Part shown: in pieces, positions 34,273 to 42,751 of the stretch
How positions within the stretch are numbered: position 1 is the stretch's first letter
Layout: each line of letters opens with the position of its first letter
Source of the DNA: Oscillospiraceae bacterium
GTDB taxonomy: Bacteria; Bacillota; Clostridia; Oscillospirales; Ruminococcaceae
NCBI GenBank assembly: GCA_017460835.1
Contig: JAFUAD010000060.1
Span: 1-64,000 of the forward strand
Direction: 5' to 3'
Length of the DNA stretch: 64,000 bases
Program-made: the position numbers and the translations under genes
Notes under the pieces: generated by a model
Told to the model about the DNA's origin: nothing
The model's input: only the letters and a program-made list of their open reading frames with translations
The model's database searches: none

Positions 34273-34432
34273 ATCCTGCACGCTGCTGCAATCCGTACAG
34301 ATCTTTCGTCGAAAATTACGCCATACTGCGTCAGTCGCCCTTGCCTTGCGTCAGCAAGGCGGCGGTCTCCTTCCTTGTCCGGCGAAATTTTCGCCTGAAA
34401 TCTATTGTACGTCTTGCAGCAGCGTGCAGGAT
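34273..34432. repeat. MITE-like hairpin element with 19-bp terminal inverted repeats
   Basis: The perfect 19-bp inverted repeats ATCCTGCACGCTGCTGCAA (34273-34291) and its complement at 34414-34432 enclose 122 bases. Further inner arms also match inversely (CGTACA/TGTACG; CGAAAATT near 34310 with AATTTTCG near 34385; internal GCCTTG-CGTCAG-CAAGGC), so the whole 160-bp unit can fold into one imperfect hairpin. It fills the gap between convergent genes and codes for nothing obvious. Confidence 0.75.
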
Positions 34433-34433
34433 A

Positions 34434-34670
34434 TCATTTCTTCGGCTTTTGCTTGCTGACGATTTTTGTAATCAGCGGCCGGATGACGAGAAATACCAGC
34501 AGGCTGGTCACAATATAATCGGCAACCAGAAGCAGCCCCCAGATGATGATGTGCTTTGCAAATCGCTGAAAGCCCAGATAAATCACAACAAAGATTACGA
34601 TAAAGCAGATAAGCTGAATCACAGAGGAGGCCTTCTCTGCGCGGGTCTGTTCCGGTAATTTGATCGCCAT
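34434..34670 (-). CDS. Small two-helix membrane protein in an O-acetylation-like cluster
   Basis: A 78-residue protein with two long hydrophobic helices (SSVIQLICFIVIFVVIYLGF and IIIWGLLLVADYIVTSLLVF) and a basic tail (KIVSKQKPKK). ATG at 34670 is preferred over GTG at 34679 because AAGG sits 8 bases before it. It begins 5 bases after the SGNH stop, as the last gene of a CDF-MBOAT-SGNH cluster. Family not recognised; it may be an accessory subunit of the acyl-transfer machinery. Confidence 0.65.
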   Translation of the reverse strand: MAIKLPEQTRAEKASSVIQLICFIVIFVVIYLGFQRFAKHIIIWGLLLVADYIVTSLLVFLVIRPLITKIVSKQKPKK

Positions 34671-34675
34671 ATTCC

Positions 34676-35626
34676 TCACCTTACAATTACATGTGTCATC
34701 AGGTATTCCTTCCAGGCGGCATAGTGCTTTGCGAAGGGGTGTACGCCGTCATTCGTGTAATCCGAGCGCATATATCCGTCCTCGGCATCGAACAGCGGGT
34801 TTGCATCGAGATAGAAGGTCGTCACATGGTCTGCCAGAGATGCAAGGAAGCTGTTGTATTCGTTGATCTGCACGTTGTTGACGATCGAGTCGCGGTCTGC
34901 GCGCTTGTGCGAGACATGCAGATTGCCGTGGATATAAATGATCGCATCCGGGCAGGCGGTTTTGATGCGGCTGACCAGATTCATGAAATTCTGCTTGGTG
35001 GTGTTGCGGTCATAGCCGAGCTCATTGATTCCGAGCATGATATAGACCTTGCCGTAGTCCTTTGCAGCCAGAACATTCGCGAATTTCTGCCCCTTTGTGC
35101 CCTCCACCTCGCTGGTTGCCTTGTCGATCTTATAGGTATCGAGGCCGGTCGAGGCGAAGTAGGTTGCATTCGGGAAGCGCGCATACAGCGCCAGACCGAC
35201 CATACGCGAATCGCCGATGAACAGCGCATCGTCGAAATACCCTTCCGGGGCATCGGTCATGCCGTCGGTCTGCGGGATGGTGACCGTTCCGCCGGGCTCG
35301 GTGACTGTTGTCGAGGTCGCGGAGGCGGTTGTCGTGGTCGAGGTCACGGTCGATGTGGTTGTCGTATCGAAATCAGTTTCGGTTCCGGTTTCGGTTCCGG
35401 TTCCGCTTGTCGTGGTGTCCGCAAAGGTCGTTGTGGTCGAGGTCAGCGAGGTCGAGGTCGTTGTGGAGGTAACGGTGATCTCTGCGATCGGCGGATAATC
35501 CGGCGACAGTCCGGGCTCCTCAGCCGGCTCCTGATTCCAGATGAATTTCTTGCCTGTCCACAAAAACGCGACGCACAGGACAATCGCAAGGATGGATTTG
35601 ATGATCTGATAGTTTTGCTTGTTCAT
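34676..35626 (-). CDS. Membrane-anchored SGNH hydrolase/acyltransferase partner
   Basis: A 316-residue protein with an N-terminal membrane anchor (IIKSILAIVLCVAFLW), a long Thr/Ser/Val-rich extracellular linker (about 50-112, many TTT and TST runs) and an SGNH domain: block I FIGDSRMVGL with Ser near 140, IMLGINELGYD (block III-like) and YTNDGVHPFAKHY with catalytic Asp/His at the C-terminus. It follows the MBOAT acyltransferase by 19 bases. In AlgI/AlgX- and DltB/DltD-like pairs such a protein completes transfer of acyl groups to an extracellular glycan; O-acetylation of a cell-wall or capsular polymer is the likely role. Confidence 0.85.
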   Translation of the reverse strand: MNKQNYQIIKSILAIVLCVAFLWTGKKFIWNQEPAEEPGLSPDYPPIAEITVTSTTTSTSLTSTTTTFADTTTSGTGTETGTETDFDTTTTSTVTSTTTTASATSTTVTEPGGTVTIPQTDGMTDAPEGYFDDALFIGDSRMVGLALYARFPNATYFASTGLDTYKIDKATSEVEGTKGQKFANVLAAKDYGKVYIMLGINELGYDRNTTKQNFMNLVSRIKTACPDAIIYIHGNLHVSHKRADRDSIVNNVQINEYNSFLASLADHVTTFYLDANPLFDAEDGYMRSDYTNDGVHPFAKHYAAWKEYLMTHVIVR

Positions 35627-35645
35627 TTGGCAAATGCCGCCTTTC

Positions 35646-37043
35646 TCAGAAACGGAAATACATGAACGGGTCGTTCATGCCCTTGTAGATGCAGTAGAAG
35701 GATGCGCCGAGGATCACTGCCATGATCGGGATAATCAGAACCGGTGCATAGCGCGAGCGCTTGATCTTTTTATAGAGATTCTCCGGCAGCGCGGTGCAGA
35801 ACAGCAGGCCGAGAATCAGCCATTTTCCGTAGATCTCAAAGTAACGGGCGTAGTCGGTCGGGAAGATCGCCGGCTCTCCGTAGCCGTAGAGCTTGGAGAG
35901 GTACACGCCGATCTGCTTCAGATCGGAGATCGCAAAGAGCAGCCACGACATCGGAATCCAGAAGAGCATATACAGATGGCCGAGCGCCTTGTGCTTCGTC
36001 AGGAATTTGCCGTAGAAGGTCTTTTCGAGCGCCAGCAGGCAGAAGAGCAGCATGCCCCAGAGGATGAAGTTCCAGTCGGCGCCGTGCCAGAAGCCCGTCA
36101 GCGTCCAGACCACGAACATGTTAAAGTACATCCGGCCCCTGCCCTTGCGGTTGCCGCCGAGCGGGAAATACACATATTCCTTGAACCATGTGCCGAGGGT
36201 CATGTGCCAGCGGCGCCAGAATTCCGTCATGGTCGTGGAGAGATACGGGTGGTCAAAGTTTTTCGGGAATTTGAACCCGAACATTTTGCCCATGCCGATT
36301 GCCATTTGCGAATAGCCGGCAAAGTCAAAGTAAAGCTGCATGCTGTATGCAGCAATGCCCATCCATGCTGCGCGCACGGAGATCGCGTCATAGCCGACAT
36401 TCTGCAAATCGTCCCAGAGGCCGGCGAGCCGGTTTGCCAGCAGCACCTTCTTGCCGAGGCCGATCACGAAGATCTGGAGTCCGTCGAGAAACGCCTTCTG
36501 CGTGACCCGTCTCTTGTGGAGCTGCTTCTGCACATCCGAAAACCGGACGATCGGGCCGGCGATGAGCTGCGGGAACATCAGGATATAGGTGCCGAGATCG
36601 ACCAGATCGTATTCGACCTGAACATCGCCGCGGTAGACGTCGATCAGATAGGATGCGATCTGGAATGTGAAGAAGCTGATGCCGAGCGGCAGAATCAGGT
36701 TCGTCAGCGGCAGATGCAGGAGCGGGAGATGATTGAGATTCCGGATAAAGAAATCCAGATACTTGAACACGAACAGACAGCCAAAATCCCATAGCAAGCC
36801 GACTGTCAGGAAGAATTTTTTGCCCTTGTTGTTTTTGCCGATCAGAATACCGATGACCCAGTTCACGACGACCGAAATCAGAATCAGATAGAGATAGGCA
36901 GGGGTCTCCAGCGCGCCGTAGGCGTAGAACACAATGCTGAAAAACAGCAGAACCAGATTCTTCGCTTTCTTCCGCGCAAGGAGATATACGGCAACGCAAA
37001 ACGGGAAGAACCACAATAAAAAGTCAAAACTGCTGAATACCAT
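35646..37043 (-). CDS. MBOAT family O-acyltransferase (AlgI/DltB type)
   Basis: A 465-residue polytopic membrane protein. It starts MVFSSFDFLLWFFP, typical of AlgI-like proteins, contains the RWHMTLGTWFKEYVYFPLGG core near 260-280 and the catalytic-histidine motif TGFWHGADWNFILWG near 315. It moves acyl groups from a cytoplasmic donor across the membrane for glycan O-acetylation. AGGAGA lies 6 bases before the ATG. The stop-to-start gap to the CDF gene upstream is only 38 bases without a visible promoter, so the two are probably co-transcribed; SGNH and a small membrane protein follow. Confidence 0.93.
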   Translation of the reverse strand: MVFSSFDFLLWFFPFCVAVYLLARKKAKNLVLLFFSIVFYAYGALETPAYLYLILISVVVNWVIGILIGKNNKGKKFFLTVGLLWDFGCLFVFKYLDFFIRNLNHLPLLHLPLTNLILPLGISFFTFQIASYLIDVYRGDVQVEYDLVDLGTYILMFPQLIAGPIVRFSDVQKQLHKRRVTQKAFLDGLQIFVIGLGKKVLLANRLAGLWDDLQNVGYDAISVRAAWMGIAAYSMQLYFDFAGYSQMAIGMGKMFGFKFPKNFDHPYLSTTMTEFWRRWHMTLGTWFKEYVYFPLGGNRKGRGRMYFNMFVVWTLTGFWHGADWNFILWGMLLFCLLALEKTFYGKFLTKHKALGHLYMLFWIPMSWLLFAISDLKQIGVYLSKLYGYGEPAIFPTDYARYFEIYGKWLILGLLFCTALPENLYKKIKRSRYAPVLIIPIMAVILGASFYCIYKGMNDPFMYFRF

Positions 37044-37081
37044 ATTCAGTCTCCTGTAATACTATTTTTGAAATTCCGGGA

Positions 37082-38194
37082 TTATTCACTGAAATCGCTG
37101 TCCAGATTGATATTGAAACGGCAGCGCGGGAAGCGCTTTTTCAGATCGGCGCGCAGCTTTTTCACAACGTCATCCGGCTTTTCCATCCGGAAGTCGTAGA
37201 CCACATCAAAGGACACGAGCTTTCTCTTTTCATCGTAATAAAAGCCGTGCATCTGCATCAGCAGCGGATACTTCGCGACCTCCTCCCGCACGGCCTTTTT
37301 GATGCGTCTTGCGCGGCTGTGGGAGGTGTTTGCGGCATAGATGCCGATGGTCAGCAGCACGCCGAATTCCGCATAGATATCCGCGACGACCTCGCGGTTC
37401 AGCGCATCGAATTCGCGCATGGTCATGTCGTCCGCGACCTCGACATGCACCGAGCCGAAATACCGCTCCGGCCCGTAGCTGTGGAGCATCAGGTCATAGG
37501 CGCCGCGGATCTCCGGATACTGACACAGCGCCCTCTTGAGCTTTTTGGTCAGCGCTTCATCTGCGCGCACGCCGATGATGTGGCTGATCGTATCGCGCAG
37601 AATCTCCACGCCCGCCTTCAGGATAAAGACAGAGATCAGCACGCCGAGAATGCCCTCCAGCTTCCAGCCGAAGATCAGATTCAGCGCCGCCGCGACCAGT
37701 GTCGCGAAGGAGATCACGGCATCGAACAGCGCATCCGTGCCCGAAGCGGTGAGCGAATCGGAATTGAGCATTCTGCCCTTTTTCTGGAAATATTTGCCTA
37801 AAAAGACCTTTGCTGCGACGCCGGCTGCGAGAATCAGCAGCGAGACCGCCGTATAGCTTGCGGCACCCGGATGAATGATCTTCTCCGCCGATTCCTTCAG
37901 CGCGGTCAGTCCGGCAAAGAGCACCAGAATCGCAATGACCGAGGCGGTCACATATTCGACGCGCCCGTGTCCGTAGGGATGCTTTTTGTCCGGCGCCTTG
38001 CCCGCGAGCTTTGTCCCGATGATCGTGATGACCGAGGACAGCGCGTCACTCAGGTTGTTGACCGCATCGAGCAGAACAGAAATGGAATGGGAGGCGAATC
38101 CGACGACGGCCTTGAACAGCACCAGCACCAGATTCACGCCGATTCCGCGATAGCTGACCTTTACGATCTCAGCGGTCCGGTTTTGTTTCTTCAT
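37082..38194 (-). CDS. Cation diffusion facilitator family transporter
   Basis: A 370-residue divalent-metal/proton antiporter. Six membrane helices are expected; the metal site residues are in LLDAVNNLSDALSS (helix 2) and GTDALFDAVIS (helix 5), both with an Asp pair of the D-x3-D type, which suggests Mn or Fe rather than Zn; KHPYGHGRVEYV follows helix 2. The cytoplasmic C-terminal domain (about 205-290) has the metal-binding fold (YFGSVHVEVADDMTM), and an extra 70-residue extension (VAKYPLLMQMHGFYYDEKR) follows. It heads the MBOAT cluster from a near-consensus promoter. The metal is inferred only. Confidence 0.9.
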   Translation of the reverse strand: MKKQNRTAEIVKVSYRGIGVNLVLVLFKAVVGFASHSISVLLDAVNNLSDALSSVITIIGTKLAGKAPDKKHPYGHGRVEYVTASVIAILVLFAGLTALKESAEKIIHPGAASYTAVSLLILAAGVAAKVFLGKYFQKKGRMLNSDSLTASGTDALFDAVISFATLVAAALNLIFGWKLEGILGVLISVFILKAGVEILRDTISHIIGVRADEALTKKLKRALCQYPEIRGAYDLMLHSYGPERYFGSVHVEVADDMTMREFDALNREVVADIYAEFGVLLTIGIYAANTSHSRARRIKKAVREEVAKYPLLMQMHGFYYDEKRKLVSFDVVYDFRMEKPDDVVKKLRADLKKRFPRCRFNINLDSDFSE

Positions 38195-38255
38195 AGTATC
38201 ACCCGCAAAATATCGGATATTCTTTCATGAGAAAATGCAAATTTACACAAGCTAC

Positions 38256-38284
38256 ATTATATCACAACAGCATGAAAAAGTCAA
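38256..38284 (-). promoter_or_regulatory. Promoter for the CDF-MBOAT-SGNH cluster
   Basis: Minus strand TTGACT (38279-38284), 17 bases, TATAAT (38256-38261), about 60 bases upstream of the CDF start. Confidence 0.8.
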
Positions 38285-38389
38285 GGAGCAGCGCAAAAAC
38301 CGTTTATTCCGCCAAAAGAGGGCGGAGAACGGCCAAAGACAACGTGCAATTTGGGGCTCCGCGCTCAGAATGTCCCTCAAAATAGCCGG

Positions 38390-38430
38390 AAAGCCCCGCT
38401 CTCCTTTTTGAAAGGAGGGAGCAGGGCTTT
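38390..38430 (-). terminator. Terminator after the Cys/Asn-rich peptide gene
   Basis: On the minus strand AAAGCCCTGCTCCCTCCTTT and AAGGAGAGCGGGGCTTT can form a long imperfect stem; on the plus strand it is an equally strong hairpin. It lies 29 bases after the stop of the 40-residue gene. Confidence 0.6.
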
Positions 38431-38458
38431 GCCGGGGCAGTCAGGCAGCCGCAGCGGT

Positions 38459-38581
38459 TCAGCAGCCGCAGCCGCAGTTGTTATTGTTGTTGTTGCATCC
38501 GCAGCCGTTGTTGCAGAACATGAAGAACAGAAGGATCAGAATGATAATCCACCAAAAGCTGTTGCAGTCGTTACCGCACAT
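38459..38581 (-). CDS. 40-residue Cys/Asn-rich single-helix membrane peptide
   Basis: ATG at 38581 has AAGGAG 9 bases upstream and the frame runs to TGA at 38459. The peptide starts MCGNDCNSFW, has a hydrophobic helix (WWIIILILLFFMF) and ends in CNNGCGC, six Asn, CGCGC: 8 Cys in 40 residues. The layout recalls small YjcZ-type membrane peptides of Firmicutes, but the Cys/Asn tail is different and I know no name for it. The tail could bind a metal or form disulfides. A perfect hairpin (GGAAGCGG/CCGCTTCC, 38666-38689) lies upstream in the 38582-38850 gap, where no clear minus-strand promoter is visible. Confidence 0.7.
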   Translation of the reverse strand: MCGNDCNSFWWIIILILLFFMFCNNGCGCNNNNNNCGCGC

Positions 38582-38850
38582 AGTCAGACACTCCTTTTCA
38601 AATAATCAGTGTGTGTAAATCACGGCGCAGGCTCCGGAATCCTGTGCGTGTTACGGGATTTTTCGGGAAGCGGTCTGTGCTCCGCTTCCTAGTCTCATGA
38701 TATGCCGCAGCGGGAAATGTGTGACAGCAAAAATGCGGAGCCTTTGAATGAAACCCGGAAAACTGCCGATACTGATAGAGTAAAAGCGAGCCGCCGTGCA
38801 TATATATAGTGTACGGCTGACAAAACACAGAGATCAATGGAGGGATTTCG

Positions 38851-41124
<2,274 letters not shown>

Positions 41125-41128
41125 CAGA

Positions 41129-41162
41129 ATAAGCGCCTCCTGCATCAAAACAGGAGGCGCTC
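41129..41162. terminator. Bidirectional terminator between clpC and the MATE gene
   Basis: GCGCCTCCTG and CAGGAGGCGC form a 10-bp stem with a CATCAAAA loop. It separates convergent genes and resembles the hairpins at 5505 and 10305. Confidence 0.65.
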
Positions 41163-41169
41163 AGATTGA

Positions 41170-42546
41170 TTATCCGTTCTGTGTATCCTCTTTCCCGCCG
41201 AAATCGCGCGGCAGAAGCGAATATGCCTCTGCTGTGATCGCCGGTCTGCCGTTCCGGATGAACACATACAACGAAATCAGCGCCAGCGTAAGCAGTTCGC
41301 CGGCGAGATACCCGAGCCAGATTCCCGTCACATTGAAAAACAGGCTCAGGATAAACGCGGAAAGCGCCGTCAGCAGGAAATTCTGGCAGATCGAAATAGA
41401 ACAGGTCACATGCACCTGCCGGACGCCCTGATAGAAATTCTTGAAGCAGGTGTTCAGCCCGCAGGGTGCAAGCGACAGCACAAACAGCCGCAGCCCGCTG
41501 ACGGTCATATGCTTCGCAGCGGGATTTTCCAGAAAGATCGTCACCAGCGGCGACGCAAAGAGGATCACGGCGGCTGTCACGGCAGCGCAGATCACGGAGC
41601 AGTAGATGTTCATGGTGCGCACGAGCTGATGCAGCGCGGCGCGGTTGCGGTCGGTATAGAACATCGAGGAAAGCGTCAGCACGACGGCGGCCGGGCCGGA
41701 GCTGAAGGAATAGCAGATATTGCCGACTGTCACGATGACCGAATACGACGCAACAGCGAGATCGCCGCTGACATGCAGCAGGAGCTTGTTCAGCGTGAAG
41801 GTCAGCAGCACAAGGCTCACCTGATTGATCATGGTCGGCAGGCCGGCGCGGATCATTGCCGCACATACCTTTGCCGAAACCAGCCTCAGACGGATCCGGA
41901 ACAGACTGCTTTTGCGCAGAAAATACGCAATGCCGATCGCAAAGGCGATGTAATAGCTCAGGCTGGAGGCGAGCCCCATGCCGAAGGTGCCCTTTTTCAC
42001 TACAAATACATTGAGCGCATCCAGAATAATATCGCCCGCGGTCATCGCAAGCACGGCCGTGACAAGGCGCGCGCGGCTCCCGGCAATCTGCAAATACGGC
42101 ACCATGATCTGTGCCGAGATAAACGCGGGCGCGCCGATGATAAAGCCGCGCAGATAGTCCCGCGTCAGAAAGAATACTTCATTGTCCGGCGTCGGCCGTC
42201 CTGCGCCGAGCAGCGTACAGATCGGATCGGTGAAAAGCAGCACGACTGCAATGCCGACTGCCGAAATGCCCGCAGCCGTCAGCGCCGAAACGGTGTAGCA
42301 GGCATTTGCGCCGTCCGTATCGCCGCTTGCATAGGCGCGCCCGCAGATCACCTGAACGCTTGCCGCGATCATGCTGCCGAGCGCCGCGAACACCAGCAGA
42401 ACCGGCGTCGCAAGACCGTAGGCGGTCATGGAGGCCAGACCGAGGAAGCGCCCGATCATCATGCTGTCGATCAGCATACAGAGCATGACCGTCATGGATG
42501 AGACGATCTGTGCGACGAGCATCTGCCGGAACATCTTTTTTACCAT
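41170..42546 (-). CDS. MATE family efflux transporter
   Basis: A 458-residue twelve-helix multidrug/cation antiporter of the MATE superfamily. Two homologous halves are visible; MVKKMFRQMLVAQIVSSMTV begins helix 1, followed by MLIDSMMIGRFLGLASMTAYG, the typical MATE helix 1-2 segment, and the second half repeats the pattern at AAMIRAGLPTMINQVSLVLL. The ATG at 42546 has GGAGT 7 bases upstream; the longer frame from 42609 has no ribosome site. It is driven by the promoter in repeat copy 2. Substrate unknown. Confidence 0.9.
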   Translation of the reverse strand: MVKKMFRQMLVAQIVSSMTVMLCMLIDSMMIGRFLGLASMTAYGLATPVLLVFAALGSMIAASVQVICGRAYASGDTDGANACYTVSALTAAGISAVGIAVVLLFTDPICTLLGAGRPTPDNEVFFLTRDYLRGFIIGAPAFISAQIMVPYLQIAGSRARLVTAVLAMTAGDIILDALNVFVVKKGTFGMGLASSLSYYIAFAIGIAYFLRKSSLFRIRLRLVSAKVCAAMIRAGLPTMINQVSLVLLTFTLNKLLLHVSGDLAVASYSVIVTVGNICYSFSSGPAAVVLTLSSMFYTDRNRAALHQLVRTMNIYCSVICAAVTAAVILFASPLVTIFLENPAAKHMTVSGLRLFVLSLAPCGLNTCFKNFYQGVRQVHVTCSISICQNFLLTALSAFILSLFFNVTGIWLGYLAGELLTLALISLYVFIRNGRPAITAEAYSLLPRDFGGKEDTQNG

Positions 42547-42654
42547 TGAATCACTCCAAAAAGGCATAGCCGGGATGCTCCGGAGTACCCGGTTTTCCCC
42601 GCAAAGCACGGTTTCCTGAACGCTTCCGGCAGCGCCGTTCGTTCATGCTGCTTT

Positions 42655-42683
42655 ATTATATCATATTATGGCGGAAAACGCAA
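42655..42683 (-). promoter_or_regulatory. Promoter for the MATE gene, carried by a repeat
   Basis: Minus strand TTGCGT (42678-42683), 17 bases, TATAAT (42655-42660). Same arrangement as at 3154-3182. Confidence 0.7.
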
Positions 42684-42750
42684 TGGGAGCGGGTGAAAAT
42701 AATTTTCAAGTTTGCTTCATGGGAGTAAAAATGGAGGCCGGCACTGCCGG
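42655..42750 (-). repeat. Interspersed terminator-promoter repeat, copy 2
   Basis: Shares AACGCAATGGGAGCGGGTGA, GGGAGTAAAA and GAGGCCGGCACTGCCGGCT with the copies at 55308-55502. On the minus strand it begins with the hairpin that ends the DUF4832 gene and ends with the promoter of the MATE gene. Confidence 0.75.
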
Positions 42751-42751
42751 C
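42726..42751 (-). terminator. Terminator of the DUF4832 dockerin gene, inside repeat copy 2
   Basis: GCCGGCAGTGCCGGC forms a short GC stem followed on the minus strand by CTCCATTTTTAC. It directly follows the stop codon at 42751. Confidence 0.6.

Noticed and set aside
35285..35470. Repeated GTCG/GGTC pattern as a possible repeat array
   Set aside because: It encodes the Thr/Ser-rich linker of the SGNH protein, not a separate element.
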